A stretch of DNA of 64,000 nt from an uncultured Dorea sp. (GCA_910579015.1 CAJTRO010000015.1:1-64000), one strand, 5' to 3'; counted from the first letter of the stretch, positions 16,617 through 24,702 are shown. Made by a program: numbers and translations. The notes: generated from the letters alone by a model not told the origin.

Positions 16617-17300
16617 CTAGATGTATCCGCCCGGCACTCCGCCCCCGCCGCAGCACAGTCCGCTCCCACAGCACATATTGCAGACGATATTGGCGATACA
16701 CAGCTTGGCGCACCAGTCTCCGCCGCCGTAAAATACGGTCTGATAGGGGCCCTGCTGTTGTCGATACCAGTTTCCTCCGCTCTCAAAACGGCGCACCAGA
16801 AGCTGATACTGCAAGTTGCCGGGTTCAAGGCGCAGAGCCTCCTGCGCGTGCTGAAGTGCGATCACATTGTTGCCAAGGCCGGAATTGGCGAGCGCGCTGT
16901 AATAATACCAGCGGGCGTTATGCTGGCGGATCCCGTTCAGAAGATTCAGCGCTTCACGGTAATGTCCGCTGTTGATGAAGTTGCAGGCCGCTTTCATGTG
17001 GAGGTCTTCCTCTGTCTCACTGCTGTCGTAACCGGCCTGCTGATACTGTGCGTTGAACCCGCGGAAGTTCCCGAACCCGCCGTAATCATCATAGGAACCG
17101 GAATTCTGGTATTCCCGTTCCTGCATGATCTGCTGATATGCCTGCTGGACCTCTTTGAACCGTGCTTCCGCCTGGTCTTTGCGGGGGTTATTGATATTGG
17201 CATCCGGATGATACTTACGGCTTAAGCTCCGGTATGCTTTCTTTATCTCTTCGTCAGAGGCGTTTCGTGGTATGCCTAAGACGCTGTAAGGATCTGACAT
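16617..17300 (-). CDS. J-domain protein with TPR-like helices and a Cys-rich tail
   Basis: 227 residues. The J domain (about 1-70) has DPYSVLGIPRNASDEEIKKA and the HPD motif in RKYHPDAN, so it can stimulate an Hsp70. A Tyr/Gly/Asn/Gln-rich linker (about 80-100) is followed by TPR-like helices (about 115-185: GHYREALNLLNGI, YYYSALANSGLGN, AQEALRLEPGN). The last 30 residues hold seven Cys in CAKLCIANIVCNMCC and GSGLCCGGGG, which suggests metal binding. ATG 17300 lies 8 bases after GGAGA; a TTG at 17315 is rejected. The client is unknown; its DUF5685 and zinc-ribbon neighbours may be partners. Confidence 0.85.
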   Translation of the reverse strand: MSDPYSVLGIPRNASDEEIKKAYRSLSRKYHPDANINNPRKDQAEARFKEVQQAYQQIMQEREYQNSGSYDDYGGFGNFRGFNAQYQQAGYDSSETEEDLHMKAACNFINSGHYREALNLLNGIRQHNARWYYYSALANSGLGNNVIALQHAQEALRLEPGNLQYQLLVRRFESGGNWYRQQQGPYQTVFYGGGDWCAKLCIANIVCNMCCGSGLCCGGGGVPGGYI

Positions 17301-17317
17301 GGTGATATTCTCCAATC

Positions 17318-18160
17318 TTATTTTGCTTCATTAGATAAATGCTTCTCCTGCGTTATTTTATAATAACGGCACCAGACGCCGGAATATAGTATATTACGCA
17401 AAATGTCGATGTGCAGCAGGATCGGCAGTTTTTCGAATTCTCTGGAGCATTCGGCCATCATCAGCGTCATCAGCTTACGGCTGTTGTCGGCGAAATCCGG
17501 CTGATTCTGGTATGCGTCCCGGAAAGGATTGTAGTTGTCGGACTGGATGTCATGTTCCACGTCCTCATAAGCGTCCATCAGGTAAATGAATTTGCCCAGA
17601 AAGAATCCGATCTTCCGAAGGGAACTTTCCCATTCATCCTTACGGTACGCAAAAAGCTCTGCCATGATATTTCCAAAAAGTCCGGCCATCAGGTCAATAT
17701 TCTGTTCGTTCTTCTGCTCAAGGGCAGTCAATTTCCTGAGATTGGAGGAAACGGCCGCCATCTTGGCGGGATATTCTTTCTGAAGCTGTCTCATCTGGGA
17801 GCGCAGAAGCCGGGCGCTGATGTATTTGCGCCGGTCGCGGTCGTCCTCCCAGTCGTCCTTGCACTTGTAATAGGTTAAGATGAGATTGACAGCGGCGGCA
17901 TAATCCGTGAATTGGTTCGTTCTGGCCGTATGCTTCTTAAAAGGATGTGCGATGCAGTTTTCCACATCCGTCCTGGTCTCAGGCTCGTAGAGGCCGGTGA
18001 GAAGCACGATGAGAAACGTCATGTCGAAGGACAGAGTGACCTGCCCGCGGATACCGTAACATTCCTTAAGCCGTTTGCAGAGACCGCAGTAATAGGAATG
18101 GTAGACATCATAATCCTTGAACTTCATCTCTGCTTTATTGATAGCGATATATCCAAACAT
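17318..18160 (-). CDS. DUF5685 family protein
   Basis: 280 residues. It starts MFGYIAINKAEMKFKDYDVY and has a YYCGLCKRLKECYG segment with paired Cys near residue 25, then an all-helical body with acidic clusters such as CKDDWEDDRD and LMDAYEDVEHDIQ. These acidic helices recall the metal-diphosphate motifs of trans-prenyl synthases, but no full aspartate-rich motif can be claimed and the biochemical role is unknown. It sits between the zinc-ribbon membrane protein and the J-domain gene on the same strand with gaps of about 15 bases, a tight operon. Confidence 0.8.
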   Translation of the reverse strand: MFGYIAINKAEMKFKDYDVYHSYYCGLCKRLKECYGIRGQVTLSFDMTFLIVLLTGLYEPETRTDVENCIAHPFKKHTARTNQFTDYAAAVNLILTYYKCKDDWEDDRDRRKYISARLLRSQMRQLQKEYPAKMAAVSSNLRKLTALEQKNEQNIDLMAGLFGNIMAELFAYRKDEWESSLRKIGFFLGKFIYLMDAYEDVEHDIQSDNYNPFRDAYQNQPDFADNSRKLMTLMMAECSREFEKLPILLHIDILRNILYSGVWCRYYKITQEKHLSNEAK

Positions 18161-18175
18161 TTGAAACCTCTTAAA

Positions 18176-18571
18176 TCAGCTCTTCTTGATAAACGTCGTA
18201 TTACATTTGGGACAGCGGATCTCGATACGTCCCTTGCCCCTGGGGATGCGGATCTTCTGCCGGCAGGCAGGACATTTGTAGATATGATGCGTCTTTCGCT
18301 GTGCCATCAGGTTCTTCTGCCGGTAATAAGCGGCACGGAGACGGCTGGTATGTCCAAGATACCACTGATTCTCGGAAGCCCGCCTGTAGATGTTCCGGGA
18401 AAACATGCGGAAATAAGAATATATGATACAGCCCCAGGATAAGAGGGACAGGATCATGCTGTTATTCCATCCTGCAAGAAGCATGGCTGCCACGCCGGCT
18501 ATAATGGTGAATCTGCCAAGGGAATCCATGCCGTAACGGCCGTACATAAATCTTATAAATTTTTCTCTCAC
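18176..18571 (-). CDS. Small membrane protein with C-terminal zinc ribbon
   Basis: 131 residues. A basic N-terminus (MREKFIRFMYGRYG) is followed by two closely spaced hydrophobic segments (about 22-36 and 40-55), then a basic cytoplasmic region and a zinc ribbon with CPACRQKIRIP and RCPKCNTTF. First gene of the operon with DUF5685 and the J-domain protein. Function unknown; the ribbon could bind nucleic acid or protein at the membrane. Confidence 0.8.
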   Translation of the reverse strand: MREKFIRFMYGRYGMDSLGRFTIIAGVAAMLLAGWNNSMILSLLSWGCIIYSYFRMFSRNIYRRASENQWYLGHTSRLRAAYYRQKNLMAQRKTHHIYKCPACRQKIRIPRGKGRIEIRCPKCNTTFIKKS

Positions 18572-18620
18572 GTAATCAACCTCCTGGAAGTGGAACTTGT
18601 ATTAGTTACTGTATATTTTT

Positions 18621-18648
18621 ATGATACGCTGCATATAGGGAAAGTCAA
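18621..18648 (-). promoter_or_regulatory. Promoter of the zinc-ribbon/DUF5685/J-domain operon
   Basis: On the minus strand TTGACT, 16-bp spacer, TATCAT, about 50 bases before the first start codon. Confidence 0.6.
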
Positions 18649-18697
18649 TAAATTGCCGATAAAAAATATATAAAGTTTTTAATCAGTTTTTATACTC

Positions 18698-18726
18698 TTT
18701 ATCAGACGGGGGCTTCGTGGTATAAT
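18698..18726 (+). promoter_or_regulatory. Promoter of the cysteine desulfidase-like gene
   Basis: TTTATC, 17-bp spacer, TATAAT with extended -10 TGG. Confidence 0.65.
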
Positions 18727-18829
18727 AACCAGTAACGTATGCAGACAAGGTATGCAGGCGGAGCTGACCGGTAAAGGATATAGATGAAATATACTAAGAA
18801 AATTATGAAGAGGGCGGACGAAGCGAAGG

Positions 18830-20332
18830 ATGTATGAATTAACGAAACTGATAAGAGAAGATATGAAACCGGCTCTTGGCGTGACCGAGCCGGGGGCGAT
18901 CGCATTTGCGGCCGCAAGCGCGCGGGCGCATGTACAGGGAGAACTCAGGAAGGTGCGGGTATCCCTCAACTCAGGGATGTATAAGAACGCATTTACCTGC
19001 GGTATCCCGAATTCATCCAATTTTGGCAATCTCTATGCGGCGGCGTTGGGAGCTGTGGCGGCGGATGCGGGCAAGGGGCTTGAATCTCTGGAAGATATTA
19101 CGCCCGAGGATGACAGGAAGGCCGAAAAGCTGGTTGCAGAAGGGCTGGTGGAGGTGGTCATGGACCATATCGGTTCTGAGATTACGATCGACGCGTCTGT
19201 GGAGACGGAGCAGGATGAGTGTACGGTGCATATCCGGGACAGCCATACGCATATTATTTCCATAGAAAAGAACGGACGACAGATCTATGCGGATGAAGGG
19301 TATCGGCCTGCGGCAGGGGCGGTTGGGAATACAGGGGATGCTTTGGATATAGGGAATGTCGGGAATACAGTAGAGGCCGGGAATACGGGGGATGCTGAGG
19401 ATGCCGTGGATGCTGTGGATGCCGGGAATACCGGCGCAGATACAACAGGAGCCTCCGGACAGGAGATCCCGGCCATCCACAGGTATTCTCTGCGGGAGAT
19501 CCTTGAATATATCCGGGAGGTGCCGGCGGAAGAGATTTCGTTCATCCGGGAGGCATTTTCGATGAATATGGAGCTGTTTGAGGAAGGGCTTGCCTCCGGG
19601 CGGGGTGTGATCGCAAGACAGCTTCTGATGGAGAATGGGGATGAAGTCATATCACGGGATGCGCTTAAGACGGCACAGCTGTTGTGCAATGGCGCTATTG
19701 AGGCGAGGGTGCTGGGGCTTGGCAGACCGGCTATGAGTATCACCGGAAGCGGCGCCCATGGGATCATCGCGACGATGCCTGTTTATGCGTGGGATCAGGT
19801 GTGCGGTAAGGAGACAGCAGGGGAAGCCTCGAAAGCGGAGGATGAGGCGCGCCTTCTCCGGGCGGCGGCGCTTAGCTGTCTGATCACGATGTATATTAAG
19901 GAATATTCCGGCAGGCTGTCGGCGTTCTGCGGATGCGGGATCGCGGCGGGAACGGGTATGGCGTGCGGACTGGCGTTTTACCGCGGTGCGGATACGGCGA
20001 AGATCGAAGGGGTGATCCGCAACATGGCAAGCGGACTGACAGGGATGATATGCGACGGAGGCAGTCATGGCTGTACGATGAAGGGGATTGTTGCGGTGGA
20101 CGCCGCTTTTCGTGCCGTGAGTATGGCGATGGCGGGCGTGAGTATAGCGAGTATCCATGGGATCAACGGCAGGACGCCGGAGGAGACCATGCGGTACATG
20201 GGGATGATCGCGTCCCCGGGAATGGTGCAGACGGAGAAGACGATCGTGGAGATCATGGAACAGAAGCGGATATCAGAGGCAGAGTTACAGAAGCAGGTAT
20301 CAGAGACAGAGTTACAGAACGGGCAGAGGTGA
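18830..20332 (+). CDS. cyuA: L-cysteine desulfidase/L-serine dehydratase-like protein (CyuA/YhaM, UPF0597) with a low-complexity insert
   Basis: Family members use a [4Fe-4S] cluster to release sulfide and ammonia from L-cysteine (or dehydrate serine). The family core is clear: MKPALGVTEPGAIAFAA at the N-terminus, NSGMYKNAFTCGIP, and the C-terminal cluster residues in FCGCGIAAGTGMACG and CDGGSHGCTMKGI. At 500 residues it is longer than usual because residues about 160-217 are a Gly/Asn/Thr/Asp/Ala repeat built on GNTGDA, placed between the first domain and the LREILEYIREV segment. A short EAELQKQ/ETELQN duplication ends the protein. The sortase gene follows after 5 bases. Confidence 0.85.
   Translation: MYELTKLIREDMKPALGVTEPGAIAFAAASARAHVQGELRKVRVSLNSGMYKNAFTCGIPNSSNFGNLYAAALGAVAADAGKGLESLEDITPEDDRKAEKLVAEGLVEVVMDHIGSEITIDASVETEQDECTVHIRDSHTHIISIEKNGRQIYADEGYRPAAGAVGNTGDALDIGNVGNTVEAGNTGDAEDAVDAVDAGNTGADTTGASGQEIPAIHRYSLREILEYIREVPAEEISFIREAFSMNMELFEEGLASGRGVIARQLLMENGDEVISRDALKTAQLLCNGAIEARVLGLGRPAMSITGSGAHGIIATMPVYAWDQVCGKETAGEASKAEDEARLLRAAALSCLITMYIKEYSGRLSAFCGCGIAAGTGMACGLAFYRGADTAKIEGVIRNMASGLTGMICDGGSHGCTMKGIVAVDAAFRAVSMAMAGVSIASIHGINGRTPEETMRYMGMIASPGMVQTEKTIVEIMEQKRISEAELQKQVSETELQNGQR
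19325..19452 (+). repeat. Low-complexity in-frame repeat inside the cyuA-like gene
   Basis: Degenerate copies of GGGAATACNGGGGATGCT and GATGCNGTGGATGCC encode the GNTGDA/DAVDAVDAG tract. Confidence 0.75.
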
Positions 20333-20337
20333 CAGAT

Positions 20338-21375
20338 ATGGGTGAAATGAAGGGCAGTAAGGGAACCGGCGGCAGGGGTACGCTGTCGGGAGACAGGAAG
20401 GCGGGCGCAAGGAGCGCGTCCCAGGGGAGCAGGAGAGCGGACGGAAGGAGTACGGCGTCTGACGGAAGGAGGCCGGACGGCAAGAGTATCGCGCCGGGCA
20501 GGAGAGCGGACGGCAAGAGCATCAGCACGAGAGGCGCGGACGGTAAGAGTATCCGCGGTGCAAGAGGAGCGGGCGAGGAAGTCTATGCCGCGGGCGCACA
20601 TCACAGAGGGCGCAGGAAGAATAAGAAGAAGGGGAATGTGATATCTAACATTATCCTGGTCATTGCGATCGCTGTATTCTGCGTATCGGCGTATAAGCTT
20701 TTTACGATCGGCAAGGGATATTATGACGGCAGGAGCGAGTATGACAAGATCAAGAATCTGGCGATCGGAGACGGCGATAAGAAAGACGAGGATGGCCCGA
20801 AGGTGAATTTTGACGAGCTGAAAGCGTTGAATCCGGACACCGTTGCCTGGATCCGGTTTGATCCGGAGCCGAAGATCATTGATTATCCGGTGGTACAGGG
20901 AAAGGATAACCAGGAATACCTTCACAAGACATTTTCTGCAAATGAAAATTCGCTGGGGACGATTTTCCTGAACGTGGACAATAACCCGAATTTTACGGAT
21001 GAGAATTCTATCATATACGGACACCGGATGAAGGACGGTTCTATGTTCCGTCATCTTGTGGATTATGAGGACAAAGCGTTCTGGGAAGCGAATCCATATT
21101 TTTATATCTATACGCCGGACGGACAGGAGCTTAAGTATCACATCTATTCCATGGGACAGGTGGTGGATACCTCGGATACATACCTGACGGAGTTCAACTC
21201 ACAGGAAGAGTATCAGAATTTCCTGAATATGACGAAGGAGGTTTCGCTGTACGATACAGGGGTAGAGGTGACGACAGGGGATACGATCGTTACGCTGTCG
21301 ACCTGTACCAGCGCAAGCGACGAGCACCGCTTTGTGGTCCGCGGAGTGAGAGTGTGGGAGGATTCGGCACAATAA
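20338..21375 (+). CDS. srtB: Class B sortase with a repetitive basic N-terminal extension
   Basis: 345 residues. Start ATG 20338, after AGAGGTGACAG. Residues 1-98 are a Gly/Arg/Ser/Lys-rich cytoplasmic tail with four ADGKSI/PDGKSI-like units; residues about 100-122 form the membrane anchor. The extracellular sortase domain has His 229 in IYGHRMKDGSMF, Cys 323 in LSTCTSA and the C-terminal Arg in HRFVVRGVRV, so the catalytic set is intact. Sortases cleave at TG in wall-sorting signals and join the protein to peptidoglycan. The two surface proteins in this window end SPQTGD and NPKTGD, the signal type used by clostridial class B sortases. Confidence 0.92.
   Translation: MGEMKGSKGTGGRGTLSGDRKAGARSASQGSRRADGRSTASDGRRPDGKSIAPGRRADGKSISTRGADGKSIRGARGAGEEVYAAGAHHRGRRKNKKKGNVISNIILVIAIAVFCVSAYKLFTIGKGYYDGRSEYDKIKNLAIGDGDKKDEDGPKVNFDELKALNPDTVAWIRFDPEPKIIDYPVVQGKDNQEYLHKTFSANENSLGTIFLNVDNNPNFTDENSIIYGHRMKDGSMFRHLVDYEDKAFWEANPYFYIYTPDGQELKYHIYSMGQVVDTSDTYLTEFNSQEEYQNFLNMTKEVSLYDTGVEVTTGDTIVTLSTCTSASDEHRFVVRGVRVWEDSAQ
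20434..20571 (+). repeat. In-frame repeat in the sortase N-terminal tail
   Basis: Four to five degenerate units around GCGGACGGNAAGAGTATC encode ADGRST/PDGKSI/ADGKSI/ADGKSI blocks. Confidence 0.7.
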
Positions 21376-21431
21376 GGATGAAGAGGAGCCTGAGGATGTA
21401 AAGAGAAGGGATGCGGAAGGGAGCTTGGGAG

Positions 21432-21626
21432 ATGCAGAAGGATTATATATATGAAGTCGGAGATGTTGTGACGCTCAAGAAACAGCATCCATGCGGAAGC
21501 AAAGAATGGGAGATCCTTAGAGTGGGGGCGGATTTCCGTCTGAAATGCCAGGGCTGCGGACATCAGATCATGATCGCGCGCAAGCTTGTCGAAAAAAACA
21601 CAAGGGATTTGAAGAAAAAGTCTTGA
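21432..21626 (+). CDS. DUF951 family small protein
   Basis: 64 residues, start ATG 21432 just after GGGAG. The sequence YEVGDVVTLKKQHPCGSKEW, EILRVGADFRLKCQGCGHQI is typical of DUF951, with three Cys (HPCG and CQGCG) that could bind metal. It is a frequent neighbour of rpsF-ssb-rpsR in Firmicutes, and its role is unknown. The extended -10 of the rpsF promoter begins within 15 bases of its stop. Confidence 0.88.
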   Translation: MQKDYIYEVGDVVTLKKQHPCGSKEWEILRVGADFRLKCQGCGHQIMIARKLVEKNTRDLKKKS

Positions 21627-21632
21627 AACGGA

Positions 21633-21738
21633 TGGTATAATATGCTATCATAGTAAACCGTGATACAATGAATCTGTCGGCAGGATCCGGCAGATATCCT
21701 TGCTCCTGCAAAGGAGGGCGCGGGGATCTTTTGCAAGG
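21633..21738 (+). promoter_or_regulatory. rpsF promoter and candidate S6:S18 autoregulatory leader
   Basis: Extended -10 TGG-TATAAT (21636-21641). The leader has TCTGTCGG/CCGGCAGA (21673-21694) and CCTTGC (21698-21703)/GCAAGG (21733-21738) enclosing CTCC-TGCAAA-GGAG. Bacterial rpsF operons often carry a leader bound by S6:S18. The position fits, but the diagnostic bulge was not verified. Confidence 0.4.
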
Positions 21739-21800
21739 GAAGAGACTGCGGCCGAAGGAAGAGCGGGGGCCAAAAGACCAGAAGGAGGTGCAGAGACGAC

Positions 21801-22088
21801 ATGAACAAATATGAATTAGCTGTTGTTGTCAGTGCAAAGATCGAAGATGACGAGAGAGCACAGGTAGTCGAGAAGGTGAAAGCGTTAGTAGAGCGCTTCG
21901 GCGGCCAGATCTCCGACGTTGATGAATGGGGTAAGAGAAGATTAGCTTACGAGATTCAGAAGATGAGAGAAGGATTCTACTATTTCATCCACTTCGATGC
22001 TGAAGCTGAGGTTCCAGGCGAGATTGAACAGAGAATCCGCATCATGGACAACGTGATCAGATATTTATGCGTTAGACAGGAAGCATAA
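21801..22088 (+). CDS. rpsF: 30S ribosomal protein S6
   Basis: 95 residues, the usual length. MNKYELAVVVSAKIEDDE, then DEWGKRRLAYEIQKMREGFY and RIMDNVIRYLCVR are family signatures. S6 pairs with S18 in the platform of the small subunit, and here the S18 gene is two genes downstream. GGAGGTG precedes the ATG. Confidence 0.97.
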   Translation: MNKYELAVVVSAKIEDDERAQVVEKVKALVERFGGQISDVDEWGKRRLAYEIQKMREGFYYFIHFDAEAEVPGEIEQRIRIMDNVIRYLCVRQEA

Positions 22089-22109
22089 GCAGGAAGCAGA
22101 GGTAATTAT

Positions 22110-22562
22110 ATGAATAAAGTAATTTTGATGGGACGCTTAACAAGAGATCCGGAAGTAAGGTATTCACAGGGAGAGAATCCGCTGGCAATCGCGCGGTTCA
22201 CTCTGGCTGTAGACCGCAGGTTCAAGCGTGAAGGAGAAGCAAGCGCAGATTTTATCAACTGCGTGGCTTTCGGAAGGCAGGCCGAGCATACTGAGAGATT
22301 TTACCGTCAGGGGCTCAAGGTAGTGGTTACCGGACGGATCCAGACGGGAAGCTATACGAACAAGGACGGCGTGAAGGTATATACGACGGAGGTCGTTGTT
22401 GAAGAGCAGGAGTTCGCAGAGAGCAAGGCTGTAAGCGACGCCAATGCCGGAGGTTTCCGTGCTGCGCCCACACCGGCACCAGCACCGGCGCCAGTATCTG
22501 ATGCAGGTGACGGCTTCATGAATATCCCGGACGGGATTGATGAGGAATTACCGTTTAATTAG
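22110..22562 (+). CDS. ssb: Single-stranded DNA-binding protein SSB
   Basis: 150 residues. The OB fold starts MNKVILMGRLTRDPEVRYSQ and includes FTLAVDRRFKR, FINCVAFGRQAEH and VTGRIQTGSYTNKDG. A Pro/Ala-rich linker leads to the acidic tip PDGIDEELPFN, the docking peptide for repair and replication proteins. It lies between rpsF and rpsR as in most Firmicutes. Confidence 0.97.
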   Translation: MNKVILMGRLTRDPEVRYSQGENPLAIARFTLAVDRRFKREGEASADFINCVAFGRQAEHTERFYRQGLKVVVTGRIQTGSYTNKDGVKVYTTEVVVEEQEFAESKAVSDANAGGFRAAPTPAPAPAPVSDAGDGFMNIPDGIDEELPFN

Positions 22563-22657
22563 TACATCATTTCATCACAGAGGATGTGGCGGAGGATGTG
22601 CGTAAGGTGCAGGGCACCACAGGATTTCATGGATAATGAGATAAGGAGGTTATGGCA

Positions 22658-22924
22658 ATGGCTTACGATAAAGGCAATCGTCCGGAAGGCGGCTTCAAGA
22701 GAAGAGGCGGCGGACGCAGAAGAAAGAAAGTATGCGTATTCTGCGGTAAGGAGAATAACGAGATTGATTACAAGGATGTAGCGAAGTTAAGAAAGTACAT
22801 CTCAGAGAGAGGAAAGATCCTTCCGAGAAGGATCACGGGCAACTGTGCAAAGCATCAGAGAGCGCTTACTGTAGCGATCAAGAGAGCACGTCACATTGCA
22901 TTGATGCCATACGTTCAGGAGTAA
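22658..22924 (+). CDS. rpsR: 30S ribosomal protein S18
   Basis: 88 residues. ATG 22658 is 8 bases after AAGGAGG; an ATG two codons earlier is too close to it. Basic N-terminus with FKRRGGGRRRKK, then KVCVFCGKENNEIDYKDV, LRKYISERGKILPRRITG and NCAKHQRALTVAIKRARHIA. Three Cys near zinc-ligand positions suggest the zinc-binding paralogue type. A strong terminator follows. Confidence 0.97.
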   Translation: MAYDKGNRPEGGFKRRGGGRRRKKVCVFCGKENNEIDYKDVAKLRKYISERGKILPRRITGNCAKHQRALTVAIKRARHIALMPYVQE

Positions 22925-22940
22925 TTATATCGTATGATAT

Positions 22941-22987
22941 AAGGGTGTTGTTCCGGTCATATATCTGGCCGGAACGGCGCCTTTTTT
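22941..22987 (+). terminator. Terminator of the rpsF-ssb-rpsR operon
   Basis: GTTCCGG...CCGGAAC core, extended by AAGG/CCTT pairing, followed by six T. Confidence 0.9.
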
Positions 22988-23184
22988 GATGCCGTGCTTT
23001 GACGGCGCTCCTGTCCTGGCGCTGTTTGCAGAAAAATCTGTCTTTTTTTCATTATTGTGTATTTAAGACAGCTATACCTTGCTTTCAGCCTCTTTTTTTG
23101 GTACATTATGAGTAGGATTGTAACAAGCATCTGGAGCCGGATCGTCGACAGATGCAGACAGTGCAGTGAATGAGAGGATTGCCT

Positions 23185-24642
23185 ATGATAATTAAAGTGA
23201 TCAATAGTAAGGATGAACTGGAAGCTTTGGAGCCGTTCCGTGTGGAGTATCTTTTGTGGGGGACGAAGAGGATTCCGAAGACATACGGATATTTGGGGTT
23301 TGTCCGGGATGAGGGGTTCTATCTGAAGATGGTATGTGAGGAGAAGGAACCGCTGCGTACATATGAGAATGTACTGGATCCCGTGTACAGAGACAGTGCG
23401 ATGGAGGCTTTTTTTCAGTTCGAGCATGAGAATGGAGGACGCAGGATTACGCCTTATCTGAATTTTGAGGTGAATGCGAACGGGGCGCTTCTGGCCGGGT
23501 ATGGCAGCGGGCGGACCTACAGAACCTATTTCTCGAAGGAACAGCTCCCGGCTTTTGAGTGCGAGGCTGTAATCGAGGATGAACGATGGAGCGTCCAGCT
23601 GCGCATCCCTCTTGAGATATTAGAAGGGGTGTACGGGGGATTAGAGCTGAAAGAAGGAAGCAGGTTCAGCTGTAATTTCTATAAGATATCGGAGACGAAG
23701 GAGATCGAGCATTATGCGTCCTGTTTCCCGATCTGGTCGAAGATACCAAGCTTCCATATGCCGGAGTATTTTGGCGACATGTGGATTGGGAAGAAGGCTG
23801 AGATACCGGCCGCCTCATTTGAGACTTCCGGTGCGGGACATTATATATATTTTCCTTATACGAGGATAAATATAGAAAATTTAAAAGAAGATGATCAGGA
23901 GGATGTATCTATGAAGATTTACAAGGCGGCAGACTACAAGGAGATGAGCAGGATGGCGGCGAACGTGATTGCCGCGCAGGTTATCATGAAGCCGGACAGT
24001 GTATTGGGACTGGCGACAGGATCGACGCCGATTGGAACTTATGAGAAGTTAGTGGAGAAGAACCAGGCGGGAGATCTGGATTTTTCCAGGGTGAAGACGG
24101 TGAATCTGGATGAATACAAGGGACTTTTGCGCACCAATGACCAGAGCTATTATTATTTTATGCATGAGAATCTCTTTGACAAGGTGAATATTGACCAGGC
24201 GAATACGCATCTGCCGGACGGAACGAAGGAAGACAGCGAGAAGGAATGCGCGGCTTATGAGGAAGTGATCCGTTCACTTGGCGGAGTAGATCTTCAGCTT
24301 CTGGGACTTGGCCATAACGGGCATATCGGCTTCAATGAGCCTGCGGAGGCATTTGAAAAGGAGACGCACTGTGTAGATCTACAGGAGAGTACCATAGAGG
24401 CGAATAAGAGGTTCTTTGCTTCTGCCGATGATGTGCCGAGACAGGCATATACCATGGGGATCGGCACTATTATGCGCGCGAAGAAGATCCTGGTGGTTGT
24501 AAGCGGAGAAGACAAGGCGGATATTGTGGCTAAGGCATTCTTCGGCCCGGTGACTCCGAAGGTTCCGGCGTCCATTCTCCAGATGCACGGGGATGTGACG
24601 ATCGTGGCGGATGCGGCGGCGTTATCGAAGATTCCTCAGTAG
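23185..24642 (+). CDS. nagB: CBM9-like domain in frame with glucosamine-6-phosphate deaminase NagB
   Basis: One uninterrupted frame of 485 codons. Residues 1-225 match the CBM9-like family (FRVEYLLWGTKRIPKTYGYL, YENVLDPVYRDSAMEAFFQF, then PEYFGDMWIG), without a signal peptide. From residue 243 a complete NagB follows: MKIYKAADYKEMSRMAANVI, LGLATGSTPIGTYEKL, VNLDEYKGL, GLGHNGHIGFNEPA and HCVDLQESTI. NagB converts glucosamine 6-phosphate to fructose 6-phosphate plus ammonia. The NagB start (ATG 23911) has its own perfect AGGAGG 8 bases upstream, so it can be made alone; no stop lies between the parts. I choose ATG 23185, 7 bases after GAGAGG. It heads the lacto-N-biose island. Confidence 0.85.
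   Translation: MIIKVINSKDELEALEPFRVEYLLWGTKRIPKTYGYLGFVRDEGFYLKMVCEEKEPLRTYENVLDPVYRDSAMEAFFQFEHENGGRRITPYLNFEVNANGALLAGYGSGRTYRTYFSKEQLPAFECEAVIEDERWSVQLRIPLEILEGVYGGLELKEGSRFSCNFYKISETKEIEHYASCFPIWSKIPSFHMPEYFGDMWIGKKAEIPAASFETSGAGHYIYFPYTRINIENLKEDDQEDVSMKIYKAADYKEMSRMAANVIAAQVIMKPDSVLGLATGSTPIGTYEKLVEKNQAGDLDFSRVKTVNLDEYKGLLRTNDQSYYYFMHENLFDKVNIDQANTHLPDGTKEDSEKECAAYEEVIRSLGGVDLQLLGLGHNGHIGFNEPAEAFEKETHCVDLQESTIEANKRFFASADDVPRQAYTMGIGTIMRAKKILVVVSGEDKADIVAKAFFGPVTPKVPASILQMHGDVTIVADAAALSKIPQ
23897..23913 (+). promoter_or_regulatory. Internal ribosome binding site and start codon of NagB
   Basis: AGGAGG (23897-23902), 8-base spacing, ATG 23911. It lies within the CBM9-NagB frame at the exact N-terminus of the NagB family. 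Confidence 0.8.
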
Positions 24643-24702
24643 ATGAAGGGTTAAAAGAGAAAGAGACTGAGCGGACTTTAGTGTATGTTTAGAGGTGAAG
24701 AT

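Noticed and set aside
23041..23107. A promoter TTGCTT-N17-TACATT before the CBM9-NagB gene
   Set aside because: The hexamers are weak and lie in a T-rich stretch; recorded but not listed as a feature.
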